A stretch of DNA of 64,000 bases from an uncultured Aquimarina sp. (GCA_947498785.1 CANMLS010000007.1:95561-159560); one strand, 5' to 3'. Positions 1-8,980 are shown, counted from the stretch's first letter. The notes: generated from the sequence alone by a model not told the origin. Program-made: numbers and translations.

Positions 1-60
1 AACGAATATGTATTCATCATAATTCTTCATCAATTCAAACAAATTTAATCAGTCAATTTT

Positions 61-1749
61 ATGCAAACCATCGATTGGATCGTATTACTAGGAACATTAC
101 TATTCATAGTATTATATGGAGCTTGGAAAACAAAAGGTAGTAAAAATGTAAAGGATTACATACGCGGTGGTAATGATGCACACTGGTGGACTATCGGATT
201 ATCTGTTATGGCAACCCAAGCTAGTGCTATCACCTTTCTTTCTGCTCCTGGACAAGCTTTTCATGATGGTATGGGGTTTGTTCAATTTTACTTTGGAGTG
301 CCTATTGCTATGGTTGTGATTTGCATGGTTTTTATTCCTATATATCATAAATTAAATGTCTATACGGCATATGAATATCTGGAAAGTCGATTTGACCTAA
401 AAACCAGAAGTCTAACCGCTATACTATTTCTAATACAAAGAGGGTTAGCTGCAGGGATAACTATTTTTGCACCAGCCATTATATTATCATCAGTACTAGG
501 ATGGGATCTTATGACTTTGAACATCATAATCGGTATTTTGGTTATTATCTATACAGTTTCTGGAGGAACTAAAGCTGTTAATATTACACAAAAACAACAG
601 ATGGGTATCATTTTTATTGGTATGCTGATTGCTTTTTTTATTATCATCAGTTATCTCCCAGAAGGAATTACTTTCTCTAATGCTCTTGATATAGCTGGTG
701 CTAATGGTAAAATGGAAGTTCTTGATTTTTCTTTTGATTTTAATAATCGTTATACATTTTGGAGTGGAATTATTGGTGGAACATTTTTGGCCCTCTCCTA
801 TTTTGGTACAGACCAAAGTCAAGTACAAAGATATTTAACAGGTAAATCTATAAAAGAGAGTCAACTTGGACTGTTGTTTAACGGGCTTTTAAAAGTGCCC
901 ATGCAATTTTTTATTTTACTTGTGGGTATTATGGTTTTTGTTTTTTATCAATTTAATGCATCTCCCCTTAATTTTAACCCAAAAAGTAAAGAAGCAATTA
1001 CAAACTCTCAATATGCAGAGGAGTACACTCAATTAGAAAATAAGCTTTCAGAAATTCATGATTCAAAAGATGCTATAATCAAAGGATATCTTGCAGATCA
1101 AGAATCTGGAAACACAGAAAATACAGATCATAAAAAATTAATTCAAGAGCTTAACATTTCAGAAAAAGAAACTCGTGAAGCAGCAAAAAAACTAATCAAA
1201 AAAGCAGATGTAACAGTTGAAACAAATGATAAAGATTATGTATTTATTCATTTTATATTAAATAACCTTCCTAGAGGGCTTATAGGACTCCTTCTTGCAG
1301 TTATTCTATCAGCAGCTATGTCATCGACAGCTTCAGAACTCAATGCCTTGGCCTCTACTACGGCGATTGATTTATACAAGCGTAATGTAAAAGAAGAGAA
1401 AAGTGAGCAACATTATGTATCTGCTTCAAAATTTTTCACATTAACCTGGGGGCTTTTAGCTATTTTCGTAGCATGTTTTGCTAATTTATTTGACAATCTA
1501 ATTCAGCTAGTTAATATTATAGGGTCTATATTTTATGGTAATGTTTTAGGGATATTCTTATTAGCGTTCTTTATTAAGTTTGTAAAAAGTAATGCTACAT
1601 TTGTTGCTGCATTAATCACACAAATAATAATTATTTTGGTATGGTGGCAAGATTGGCTTCCTTTTCTTTGGCTGAATGCTCTTGGTTGTACTATAGTAAT
1701 GTTATTAGCCATATTATTACAACTATTTATCCCAACAAAAAAAGAATAG
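61..1749 (+). CDS. Sodium:solute symporter (SSS family)
   Basis: This is an inner-membrane transporter of the SSS/SLC5 family, which couples uptake of a small solute to sodium. The protein has 562 residues and about 13 hydrophobic helices, starting at residues 4-21. The early stretch SVMATQASAITFLSAPGQAF (about residues 50-69) matches the conserved TM2-TM3 region of the family. A charged insert at about residues 300-395, rich in Glu and Lys, separates the later membrane helices. The substrate cannot be told from sequence; sugar, sialic acid or similar are possible. The ATG start is immediately upstream of the first helix. Only 60 nt precede the gene in the window, so its operon partners, if any, lie to the left. 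Confidence 0.9.
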   Translation: MQTIDWIVLLGTLLFIVLYGAWKTKGSKNVKDYIRGGNDAHWWTIGLSVMATQASAITFLSAPGQAFHDGMGFVQFYFGVPIAMVVICMVFIPIYHKLNVYTAYEYLESRFDLKTRSLTAILFLIQRGLAAGITIFAPAIILSSVLGWDLMTLNIIIGILVIIYTVSGGTKAVNITQKQQMGIIFIGMLIAFFIIISYLPEGITFSNALDIAGANGKMEVLDFSFDFNNRYTFWSGIIGGTFLALSYFGTDQSQVQRYLTGKSIKESQLGLLFNGLLKVPMQFFILLVGIMVFVFYQFNASPLNFNPKSKEAITNSQYAEEYTQLENKLSEIHDSKDAIIKGYLADQESGNTENTDHKKLIQELNISEKETREAAKKLIKKADVTVETNDKDYVFIHFILNNLPRGLIGLLLAVILSAAMSSTASELNALASTTAIDLYKRNVKEEKSEQHYVSASKFFTLTWGLLAIFVACFANLFDNLIQLVNIIGSIFYGNVLGIFLLAFFIKFVKSNATFVAALITQIIIILVWWQDWLPFLWLNALGCTIVMLLAILLQLFIPTKKE

Positions 1750-1778
1750 TGCAGTTGTACAAAAATCTAAATAAAAGT

Positions 1779-2117
1779 TTAATGATGAAGAACTGATTCT
1801 GTTAAATATGAAGAGAATTTTTTTTGGAAATTATCGTATTTTTTTGTGATTCCGTTAATTTCATCACCCATTTCTATTGAAAATCGTACAGCAGAATCTT
1901 GGATAGATAATTCCATTTCATCAACAGCCTGTTTTAATTTATGTCCACTATAATTTAATTCCAAATATTGCTCATGCATAGCAGGAGTACAAGGTTCACA
2001 ACGATAAGAATGTAACTTAGAGAGCATTCTTGAAACTTCGCTTTTTAAAAGATTTAATCTTGAAGAATGAGGTTGTCTACTACTCGAGCGTGTTTTTGTT
2101 AATTTTTCGGTTTTCAT
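1779..2117 (-). CDS. Hypothetical protein, 112 residues
   Basis: I do not recognise this protein. It is small, soluble and predicted helical, with a basic Ser/Arg-rich N-terminus (residues 1-30) and a CEPC pair of cysteines at about residues 40-43. It has no signal peptide or membrane segment. It is convergent with the symporter gene, with 29 nt between the stops, and is followed upstream by a 268-nt AT-rich gap. The start is a clear ATG. The two close cysteines might bind metal or be redox-active, but that is speculation. Confidence 0.6.
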   Translation of the reverse strand: MKTEKLTKTRSSSRQPHSSRLNLLKSEVSRMLSKLHSYRCEPCTPAMHEQYLELNYSGHKLKQAVDEMELSIQDSAVRFSIEMGDEINGITKKYDNFQKKFSSYLTESVLHH

Positions 2118-2349
2118 AAAAGTTAGGTTTGATTTTATAGAGTTCTCTAAATATAGAGAAACACGATTAAAAAACCTAACAGAAAATACTCATTATGAGA
2201 TATTTACATTTATTTCAAAAAAAACGAACCACAATCACATGAAATTAAAAAAAAGACAACCCTATTCGATTTTTAACACAAATTCTTCAATATTTTGTTC
2301 TCAAAAATCAAGAAATAACAAATAAAAGCAAAGTATAAAGTGTTTTAGT

Positions 2350-2357
2350 TACTTTTG
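2350..2357 (+). promoter_or_regulatory. Bacteroidota -7 element (TACTTTTG)
   Basis: TACTTTTG matches the Bacteroidota -7 consensus TAnnTTTG and lies 28 nt before the ATG of the Gfo/Idh/MocA gene. No clear TTG element lies at the expected -33 distance. Confidence 0.5.
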
Positions 2358-2385
2358 AAATCAATTAAATTAATGTAAAAACAGG

Positions 2386-3366
2386 ATGAGTAAAGATGTA
2401 AGTATAAAATGGGGAATCATTGGTTGCGGAAAAATTGCACATAAATTTGCAGAGGATTTATTAACAATTCCTAATGCTGTATTACATGCGGTAGCTAGTC
2501 GTGATTTGATTAAAGCCAAAAATTTCGGAAAAACCTATAATGCATTTAGTTGTTATGGCAGTTATGAAGAACTAGTACTAAATCCTGATGTTGATGTTAT
2601 ATATATTGCAACTCCTCATGTTTTTCATTTTGAAAATACTTTGATGTGCCTTCATCATAAAAAAGCGGTTTTATGTGAAAAACCTTTTGCAATGGATATA
2701 AATCAGGTAAAGGAAATGATTACTGTAGCAAAAGAAAATCAAGTATTTCTCATGGAAGCACTATGGACCTATTTTCTTCCACATTACCAATATGTATTAG
2801 GTCTTGTAAAATCTGAAGAACTAGGTAGTATAAAAAGTTTAAAAGCAGATTTTGGTTTTGTTAGTAATTTTAATCCTAATGGCAGGATGTTTAATAAGAA
2901 GTTGGGAGGAGGAAGTCTTATGGATGTTGGTATATATCCTTTGTTTGCTGCGCTAAGTATTCTGGGTTATCCAGAAGAAATCAATGCAAAAGCTACCTTT
3001 GGAGAAACAGGAGTCGATAATACCTGTACTATGCAACTTCAATATAAAGGCAATATAACTGCATCTTTATTCAGTGCCATTACACAACAAACCAATACAG
3101 AATTAATTTTAGAACTTGAACAAGGAACGATTAGTATTAATAATAAATTTCACGAACCTTCTTCCATATCCATAACCAAAAATGAAGCTAAACAAACATT
3201 AGAGTTTCCTGTAGATGTGAATGGTTATAAATTTGAGGCTATGCATGTACATGAAATGTTAGCACAAAATCGAATAGAAAGTACGATAATGACTTTCGAA
3301 AAAAGCCTTCAACTAATTGAATTATTAGACAGTGTTAGGGGCAAAATCGGATTACACTACGATTAA
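2386..3366 (+). CDS. Gfo/Idh/MocA family oxidoreductase
   Basis: This is a probable NAD(P)-dependent dehydrogenase acting on a sugar or cyclitol, or a dihydrodiol dehydrogenase-like enzyme. The N-terminal Rossmann domain starts at GIIGCGKIAHKFAEDL (about residues 10-25). The family EKP motif is present in CEKPFAMD (about residues 103-110), and GGGSLMDVGIYPL (about residues 180-192) is the conserved region of the C-terminal domain that carries the catalytic residues. The length of 326 residues is normal. It appears monocistronic, with a matching -7 element upstream. The substrate is not predictable from sequence. Confidence 0.88.
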   Translation: MSKDVSIKWGIIGCGKIAHKFAEDLLTIPNAVLHAVASRDLIKAKNFGKTYNAFSCYGSYEELVLNPDVDVIYIATPHVFHFENTLMCLHHKKAVLCEKPFAMDINQVKEMITVAKENQVFLMEALWTYFLPHYQYVLGLVKSEELGSIKSLKADFGFVSNFNPNGRMFNKKLGGGSLMDVGIYPLFAALSILGYPEEINAKATFGETGVDNTCTMQLQYKGNITASLFSAITQQTNTELILELEQGTISINNKFHEPSSISITKNEAKQTLEFPVDVNGYKFEAMHVHEMLAQNRIESTIMTFEKSLQLIELLDSVRGKIGLHYD

Positions 3367-3439
3367 AAAACTAAATTCATATTATATAAAAGGTTATAAT
3401 TAAAATAAATGACAACTACACATATGTACTGTTTATATT

Positions 3440-3489
3440 ACAAAATGTAAAATAAACTTTACTTTTTATAAAATTTACTTTACATTTGT
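3440..3489. promoter_or_regulatory. Imperfect inverted repeat, candidate operator
   Basis: The arm ACAAAATGTAAAATAAA (3440-3456) is nearly the reverse complement of TTTACTTTACATTTGT (3474-3489). The right arm overlaps the -7 element of the downstream membrane protein/XRE pair. This layout would suit autoregulation by the XRE protein encoded in the same operon, which is an inference. Confidence 0.35.
3481..3488 (+). promoter_or_regulatory. Bacteroidota -7 element (TACATTTG)
   Basis: TACATTTG fits the TAnnTTTG consensus and lies 25 nt before the ATG of the membrane protein gene at 3514. It sits inside the right arm of an inverted repeat. Confidence 0.5.
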
Positions 3490-3513
3490 CTTGTTAATCA
3501 AAAATCGAACAAG

Positions 3514-3981
3514 ATGAAATACTTATTACCAAACAAATGCAAAAAGCCAGGTTGGATTCTTTTTATTATTGGAATTATTCTAGGCATTCTACATGCAATT
3601 AATGATTATGAATCAGACTTACTTACTACATCTGTGATATCATTGTTTCATAATGACATGATTTTTTCAGAAAACAATGGGCTAATTAGCATTATTAAAA
3701 ATAGTATCATAGATGAATTATTATGCATTAGCATCATTGCAGGCGGTCTATTGGTTGGTTTTTCTAAAGAAAAGATCGAAGATGAGTTTATTGCTAGGAT
3801 TAGATTAAATTCATTAAAATGGGCTATTCTAGTTAATTATGGAGTATTATTATTTTCAATTCTATTTTTATATGATAGCAACTTCTTAAATGTAATGATC
3901 TACAATATGTTTACTCCACTAATTATTTTTGTTTTACGTTTTAATTACGTGGTCTATAAAAAATCAAGTCATGAAGAATAA
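3514..3981 (+). CDS. Small integral membrane protein paired with XRE regulator
   Basis: This 155-residue protein has four probable membrane helices, at roughly residues 14-29, 70-85, 96-117 and 123-145. It has no motif that I can assign to a named family. Its stop overlaps the start of the next gene by 11 nt, so the two are translationally linked. A membrane protein of this size beside a short XRE-type regulator is a recurring bacterial pairing, in which the membrane protein often controls or is controlled by the regulator. That role is inferred here. Confidence 0.7.
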   Translation: MKYLLPNKCKKPGWILFIIGIILGILHAINDYESDLLTTSVISLFHNDMIFSENNGLISIIKNSIIDELLCISIIAGGLLVGFSKEKIEDEFIARIRLNSLKWAILVNYGVLLFSILFLYDSNFLNVMIYNMFTPLIIFVLRFNYVVYKKSSHEE

Positions 3982-4171
3982 TATAAAAGTAGAAAGGGCA
4001 ATTCATGATCTTACTCAGGCAGATTTGGCACAAAAAATAGGGGTGAGTAGACAAACCATTAATGCCATGGAAAAAAACAAATACGTACCATCTACTGTAT
4101 TAGCTTTGAAAATTGCTCGACTCTTCAAAAAAAATGTAGAAGATATTTTCTTTTTAGATGACAAAGATTAA
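3971..4171 (+). CDS. XRE-type (Cro/CI) transcriptional regulator
   Basis: This is a 66-residue DNA-binding protein that is almost entirely one helix-turn-helix domain. The stretch LTQADLAQKIGVSRQTINAM (about residues 12-31) is the HTH, followed by the family sequence NKYVPSTVLALKIARLF and a C-terminal VEDIFFLDD. Small stand-alone regulators of this type usually act as repressors. I chose the ATG at 3971 over an in-frame upstream codon at 3929. The 3971 start gives a normal N-terminus (MKNNIKVERA) and a short overlap with the preceding membrane protein gene. A strong terminator follows directly. Confidence 0.88.
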   Translation: MKNNIKVERAIHDLTQADLAQKIGVSRQTINAMEKNKYVPSTVLALKIARLFKKNVEDIFFLDDKD

Positions 4172-4172
4172 A

Positions 4173-4202
4173 AAAAGCGTTCCGAAAATTCGGAACGCTT
4201 TT
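4173..4202. terminator. Bidirectional Rho-independent terminator
   Basis: AGCGTTCCGAA pairs with TTCGGAACGCT across a two-base loop. The stem is flanked by A-rich and T-rich runs, so it can stop transcription from both sides. It separates the XRE gene (+) from the convergent DUF2911 gene (-). Confidence 0.85.
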
Positions 4203-4231
4203 ATAAGCGATTTGTGTGTGAAAAAGAGTGT

Positions 4232-5074
4232 TTATTTAGCTCCCCACTCAGCAAGGGAGTCTTTATTTAATTTTACATAGTCAGCATTTCCTGCCTTCTC
4301 TGCTAATTCTAACGAAGTTTTAGCTGCTTTTATTGCCCCTGCTTTATCTCCACCTTTTGCGTAGATTAAAGATTGTTGTCTGTGATACCAAAAAGCAGGT
4401 TCTTTACGAATAGAAATTGCCTTATCTATATGCTCTTTAGCTTTGGCAACATCTCCTGCTTCTTTATAAAAAGTTGCAGCTTGATAATGATCTCCATCAG
4501 TTGGACCAGCCATAGCTTTCTCAATACTAGCAATAGTTTGAGCTTTTGCAGAAGTTTCTATAGTAATTGCAGCTTCTTTATTTTCCCAAATAAAATTCAT
4601 AACCGCAGAATCCATTTTAAAATCACTAAACATGATTGTAAATGTCTCTACATTCATCGGGATAGTATTTACTTTTACTGAAGTCTTTGCTGCTACTTTT
4701 GTATCATCCCATTTTTTTGGAATTCCCCAGTTATTAGCATCACTATAAAAAATCACCTCCCAATTCTCTTTACCTGGTTTTGTGTAAATAGCATAAGTCC
4801 CTTTTTTAAGATCCTTACCTCCTACTTTTACATCATCACTAAAAGTAATTTGAGTATTTTTATTAGCACCTGTTCTCCAAAGTTTGTCATAAGGTACTAA
4901 ATTTCCAAAAATAGCTCTACCACGCATACTTGGGCGTGAATAATCTACAGCAACATCTGTTAACCCTATAATCTGCTCAATTTTAGAAGCAGGACTTGGT
5001 TGTGGTGCTTTTACCTGAGCTTCAACCCCAAAAGATAATAAAGCTACAGAAAGAAATAAGACAATCTTTTTCAT
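4232..5074 (-). CDS. DUF2911 domain protein, exported
   Basis: This 280-residue exported protein has a Sec signal peptide (MKKIVLFLSVALLSFGVEAQ). The DUF2911 domain covers about residues 25-175, with the hallmark stretches DVAVDYSRPSMRGRAIFG and YDKLWRTGANKNTQITFS. The C-terminal 80 residues are helical with Ala-rich repeats resembling one or two TPR units, as in other Bacteroidota members of the family. The biochemical role of the family is unknown. The gene is monocistronic and ends at the shared terminator. The 117-nt gap to the aquaporin gene must carry both promoters. Confidence 0.85.
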   Translation of the reverse strand: MKKIVLFLSVALLSFGVEAQVKAPQPSPASKIEQIIGLTDVAVDYSRPSMRGRAIFGNLVPYDKLWRTGANKNTQITFSDDVKVGGKDLKKGTYAIYTKPGKENWEVIFYSDANNWGIPKKWDDTKVAAKTSVKVNTIPMNVETFTIMFSDFKMDSAVMNFIWENKEAAITIETSAKAQTIASIEKAMAGPTDGDHYQAATFYKEAGDVAKAKEHIDKAISIRKEPAFWYHRQQSLIYAKGGDKAGAIKAAKTSLELAEKAGNADYVKLNKDSLAEWGAK

Positions 5075-5166
5075 TGTGTATTAGTTTAGTTTATTTGAAT
5101 TACTAGTAACGAAAATAAGAATTACACTTGCATAAAAAGTTAACAAAAACTTAAAATAAGTAATAG

Positions 5167-5174
5167 TATATTTG
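5167..5174 (+). promoter_or_regulatory. Bacteroidota -7 element (TATATTTG)
   Basis: TATATTTG matches TAnnTTTG exactly and lies 17 nt before the first ATG of the aquaporin gene, which implies a short leader. Confidence 0.5.
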
Positions 5175-5191
5175 TCTTCATTTTTTGGATT

Positions 5192-5854
5192 ATGATGAGA
5201 AGATATATTTCAGAAGCTATAGGAACTTTTAGCTTAATATTTTGTGGTACTGGAGCTATGACTATTAATGAAGTTACAGGAGGAGATGTGACACATGTTG
5301 GTATAGCCATTACATGGGGATTGATAGTAATGGCCATGATTTACGCTTTTGGTGAGATTTCTGGCGCTCATTTTAACCCTGCTGTTACTATTGCTTTTGC
5401 ATATGCCAAAAAATTTAAATGGAAAGAAGTTCCTAAATATATTATCGCACAATGTATAGGCGCTGTAGTAGCTAGTAGTATTTTAGCTTTTCTATTTCCC
5501 GAAAGTGATTTTCTTGGAGGTACTTTACCAAAAATAGATGAACTCAGAGCTTTTATCTTAGAATTTTTACTTACTTATTTTTTAATGGTGGTAATTATCA
5601 ATGTTTCTACTGGTTCTAAAGAAACCGGAACTATGGCTGGAATGGCAATTGGAGGTGTTGTACTACTTGAAGCGATGTTTGCAGGCCCAATCACCAATGC
5701 TTCTATGAACCCTGCCCGATCATTAGCGCCTGCTTTATTATCTGGACATTGGGAACATCAATGGCTCTATTTTATAGCTCCCGTTTTGGGAGCATTACTT
5801 GCTGTTTTAACCTGTAAATTAGTAAAACCTGATAATTGCTGTAGTGATTGTTAA
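5192..5854 (+). CDS. aqpZ: MIP family channel (aquaporin Z-like)
   Basis: This is an inner-membrane water channel, possibly also passing small neutral solutes. The 220-residue protein has six hydrophobic helices. It has both NPA boxes, in SGAHFNPAVT (about residues 61-70) and SMNPARS (about residues 171-177), the second carrying the arginine of the selectivity filter. The short length and the lack of an extended second loop favour an aquaporin over a glycerol facilitator. The tail DNCCSDC is unusually Cys-rich. Two adjacent ATGs (5192 and 5195) are possible starts. Confidence 0.9.
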   Translation: MMRRYISEAIGTFSLIFCGTGAMTINEVTGGDVTHVGIAITWGLIVMAMIYAFGEISGAHFNPAVTIAFAYAKKFKWKEVPKYIIAQCIGAVVASSILAFLFPESDFLGGTLPKIDELRAFILEFLLTYFLMVVIINVSTGSKETGTMAGMAIGGVVLLEAMFAGPITNASMNPARSLAPALLSGHWEHQWLYFIAPVLGALLAVLTCKLVKPDNCCSDC

Positions 5855-5941
5855 TTCTTTATCAACAGCTTTCAATTGGTTATATTATAAAAAATGATTA
5901 GATTTAGCTTATCTTTATCAAAAGAGAAGTTAATTTATTAG

Positions 5942-6304
5942 ATGAGTTTAGATTGTGAAAAATTTTATGAATTGGAGTTTTACAATTCTTTTGTGATTGT
6001 TACTATTTTTAAAAACGTACTCCTTACGTTAGATAAAGCTAATATTGTTCGAGAAGAAATCAAATCCTACTACAAATCAAAAGATTTTATCTTGATTACG
6101 AATAGAAAGTTTCGCCATAAAGTAACTAGAGAAGTATTTCAACAAGGATATCCTTCAAATATGAAAGGGTTAGCTGTTGTATCCAAAGAAAAGACTGAAC
6201 GCGATATAGCATTTATACAACAAAAGCTATATAATAAATCATTTGCTTTTTTTACTTGCTTAGAAGAAGCTAAATCTTGGGTTGAAGGTCATTTTATTCA
6301 TTAA
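5942..6304 (+). CDS. Hypothetical protein, STAS/SpoIIAA-like size
   Basis: This 120-residue soluble protein has no signal peptide. Its alternating beta strands and helices (FYNSFVIVTIF, then FILITNRKF and GLAVVSKE) and its length resemble the SpoIIAA/STAS-like proteins common in Flavobacteriia, but I see no diagnostic motif. It stands alone between the aquaporin gene and the photolyase operon. I cannot assign a function. Confidence 0.7.
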   Translation: MSLDCEKFYELEFYNSFVIVTIFKNVLLTLDKANIVREEIKSYYKSKDFILITNRKFRHKVTREVFQQGYPSNMKGLAVVSKEKTERDIAFIQQKLYNKSFAFFTCLEEAKSWVEGHFIH

Positions 6305-6380
6305 ATTTAATTTTGTTTAGCTTTTTATGTTTTTTATTAAACAAAATCATTGTATTTTTATGATATAATAAATTTACAAT

Positions 6381-6875
6381 ATGAAAATCTATACCCTAAA
6401 AGCAAAGCAAAACCTTCCTATTTCCCTAGAAGAAGCGTGGAGTTTTCTATCGGATCCAAGAAACCTTAAAACCATCACTCCAGATTATATGGGTTTTGAA
6501 ATTTTATCAGGAGCAGATCGTAACATCTATTCTGGTCAAATAATTCAGTATATAGTTACTCCTATTTTAGGTATAAAAAATAAATGGGTTACAGAAATAA
6601 CACACGTAAAAAATAAAGAATATTTTGTAGACGAACAGCGTTTTGGCCCATATGCTTTATGGCATCATAAACATTTTCTTAAAGAAATACCTGGCGGTGT
6701 AGAAATGGAAGATATTATCGATTACAAAGTACCTTTTGGTATGCTTGGTCAACTTTTGCACCCTTTTCTGGTCAAACCAAAACTTGAAGAAATTTTTAGA
6801 TATCGAGAAAAGAAACTAATAGAATTATTCGGATCATTAAAAACAAAAAACATTGCTCAAATCTTATTTGCTTAA
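6381..6875 (+). CDS. SRPBCC family protein, first gene of photolyase operon
   Basis: This 164-residue protein has the helix-grip (START/Bet v1-like) fold. The N-terminal YTLKAKQNLPISLEEAWSFL and the central GVEMEDIIDYKVPFGMLGQL are typical of the SRPBCC proteins described as cell-division inhibitor or ligand-binding proteins. Such genes often neighbour photolyase genes in marine bacteria (established association, recalled from memory). The next gene starts 10 nt downstream, so it is the first gene of a three-gene operon. Its ligand is unknown. Confidence 0.85.
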   Translation: MKIYTLKAKQNLPISLEEAWSFLSDPRNLKTITPDYMGFEILSGADRNIYSGQIIQYIVTPILGIKNKWVTEITHVKNKEYFVDEQRFGPYALWHHKHFLKEIPGGVEMEDIIDYKVPFGMLGQLLHPFLVKPKLEEIFRYREKKLIELFGSLKTKNIAQILFA

Positions 6876-6885
6876 AACAAGAATA

Positions 6886-7584
6886 ATGAGAAAAAACATT
6901 TTACTTATTGGAGGAAGTCATGGAATTGGATTCGAAATTGCTTTAAAATTATATGATCAACATAATATTTTTATTGCTTCAAGAACCTCAGAGAACTTAG
7001 GAAATTTAGAGGTAACACATATTCCATATGACGCTTCATCAGATGAAATCGATATTTCTGTTCTTCCTGACAGGATAGATGGATTTGTATATTGTCCAGG
7101 TAGCATAAACCTAAAACCTTTTAAAACACTTACTCCAAAAGTTTTTGAAGAGGATATGCAAATTAATTTCATGTTTTTGATTAAAATTATTCATACTATA
7201 CTTCCAAAACTTAAAAATTCTGAACAGGCAAGTTTAGTTTTCTTTAGCACGGTAGCAGTAAAGGTCGGTATGCCTTTTCATACTAGCATTGCTGCTGCAA
7301 AAGGAGCTATAGAGGGATTTGCAAAAGCCTTAGCCGCTGAATATGCTCCCCAATTTAGAGTTAATGTCATTGCCCCTTCTCTTACAGATACTCCTTTAGC
7401 CAAAAGGTTATTAGGTAATGAAAAAAAGAAAGAACTCATGGATAACAGGCATCCAATGAAACGTGTTGGTCAAGCAGAAGATATTGCAAATATAGCAGGG
7501 TTTTTATTAAGCGATAATAGTAGCTGGATCACTGGTCAGGTAATAGGTGTAGATGGTGGTATGTCTACTTTAAATATAAACTAA
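6886..7584 (+). CDS. SDR-family protein without the catalytic Tyr
   Basis: This is a 232-residue short-chain dehydrogenase-like protein with a Rossmann fold. The glycine motif GGSHGIG is at residues 9-15. The usual Ser-Tyr-Lys set is altered: Ser121 and Lys139 are present, but the segment HTSIAAAKG puts Ile135 where the catalytic Tyr should be. The dehydrogenase reaction may therefore be lost or performed differently. The stop is 2 nt before the photolyase ATG. I chose the ATG at 6886 rather than a TTG at 6853, which overlaps the SRPBCC gene and adds residues before the Rossmann strand. A role in light-stress metabolism is inferred from the operon. Confidence 0.85.
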   Translation: MRKNILLIGGSHGIGFEIALKLYDQHNIFIASRTSENLGNLEVTHIPYDASSDEIDISVLPDRIDGFVYCPGSINLKPFKTLTPKVFEEDMQINFMFLIKIIHTILPKLKNSEQASLVFFSTVAVKVGMPFHTSIAAAKGAIEGFAKALAAEYAPQFRVNVIAPSLTDTPLAKRLLGNEKKKELMDNRHPMKRVGQAEDIANIAGFLLSDNSSWITGQVIGVDGGMSTLNIN

Positions 7585-7586
7585 TA

Positions 7587-8894
7587 ATGAATAATAAAGT
7601 TGTTCTTTTTTGGTTTAGACGTGATCTTCGGCTAGATGATAATGTCGGACTTCTTAAAGCATTAAAGAGTGATTATCCTGTTTTACCAATTTTTATTTTT
7701 GATACATATATTTTAGATCGATTATCAAAAAATGATGCAAGGGTTACGTTTATTTTTGAAGTTCTACAAAAATTACGACTGGATCTTCAAAACACATATA
7801 AAAGTTCTATGGCTATTTATATGGGTACTCCACAAATCATCTTTAAAAAATTAATCGCTCAATATGACGTACAACAAGTATTCATTAATGAAGATTATGA
7901 ACCCTATGCTAAACACCGAGACGCAGATATCAAAAATATTTTACAAGGATATAATATCAAATTCAAAGGTTTTAAAGATCAAGTAATTTTTGAAAAAGAT
8001 GAAATTGTAAAAGCTGATGGTAACCCATATGTAGTATACACGCCATATAAGAACAAATGGAAGGAGGTATTCGACGCCAAAAAATTAAAAATCCATACTA
8101 CAAAAAACTATCTTCATAATTTAATTCAAAATACCAATCTTCCTAATATAACACTAGAGGAATTAGGGTTTTTAAAATCATCTATCCCAGTTCTTGATTA
8201 TGATATCTCTTCAGATCTAATTCAAAACTATGAAGCCACAAGAAATTTTCCGTCTAATCATACTGGAACATCAAGAATAGGTCCTCATTTACGTTTCGGA
8301 ACTATAGGAATTAGAACCGTTATACAAAAAGCAATTGCCGAAAAGAATGAAATTTTTTGGTCAGAATTAATTTGGAGGGAGTTTTTTATGCAAATCCTTT
8401 GGCACTTCCCTCATACTAAAGACGCTGCTTTCAGACCCAAATATGATCGAATCGATTGGAAAAATAATGAACAGGAGTTCAAAAGTTGGACTTTAGGGCA
8501 AACAGGGTACCCCCTTGTAGATGCTGGGATGCGTCAACTTAACGCTACTGGATATATGCACAATCGGGTTAGAATGGTTGTCGCTAGTTTTTTATGTAAA
8601 CATTTACTAATAGATTGGCGTTGGGGAGAAGCATATTTTGCAGAAAAACTATTAGATTATGATATGGCTGCTAATGTAGGAAATTGGCAATGGGCTGCAG
8701 GATCTGGCGTCGATGCTGCTCCATATTTTAGAATTTTTAACCCTACTACTCAGATTACCAAATTTGACAAACAACTTACATATATTAATACTTGGGTAAA
8801 AGATCTAAATGAATTTAGTTATCCACAACCTATTATAGATCATAAAATGGCTCGCGAACGTTGCTTGAAAATTTATAAAGAAGCCGTAGGTTAA
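7587..8894 (+). CDS. phr: Deoxyribodipyrimidine photolyase / cryptochrome family
   Basis: This flavoprotein uses blue light to repair UV-induced pyrimidine dimers. The N-terminal alpha/beta domain opens with VLFWFRRDLRLDDN (residues 5-18). The C-terminal FAD-binding domain contains WREFFMQILWHFPH, DAGMRQLNATGYMHNRVRM and NVGNWQWAAGSGVDAAPYFR. These cover the flavin-binding and substrate-binding tryptophan regions of class I photolyases. The length of 435 residues is normal for a CPD photolyase, and no cryptochrome tail is present. It is the last gene of the SRPBCC-SDR-photolyase operon. A cryptochrome role is possible but less likely. Confidence 0.92.
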   Translation: MNNKVVLFWFRRDLRLDDNVGLLKALKSDYPVLPIFIFDTYILDRLSKNDARVTFIFEVLQKLRLDLQNTYKSSMAIYMGTPQIIFKKLIAQYDVQQVFINEDYEPYAKHRDADIKNILQGYNIKFKGFKDQVIFEKDEIVKADGNPYVVYTPYKNKWKEVFDAKKLKIHTTKNYLHNLIQNTNLPNITLEELGFLKSSIPVLDYDISSDLIQNYEATRNFPSNHTGTSRIGPHLRFGTIGIRTVIQKAIAEKNEIFWSELIWREFFMQILWHFPHTKDAAFRPKYDRIDWKNNEQEFKSWTLGQTGYPLVDAGMRQLNATGYMHNRVRMVVASFLCKHLLIDWRWGEAYFAEKLLDYDMAANVGNWQWAAGSGVDAAPYFRIFNPTTQITKFDKQLTYINTWVKDLNEFSYPQPIIDHKMARERCLKIYKEAVG

Positions 8895-8980
8895 AACAAA
8901 ATATAACATTTCTTTACAACCTTTGGATAAAAGTTTTTTGTATTTTATTGTATTATTAATAATCTTAAAATTTTATACCA

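Noticed and set aside
496..828. Minus-strand open frame of 110 residues
   Set aside because: It lies opposite the symporter gene, whose family match is clear; the antisense frame has no domain.
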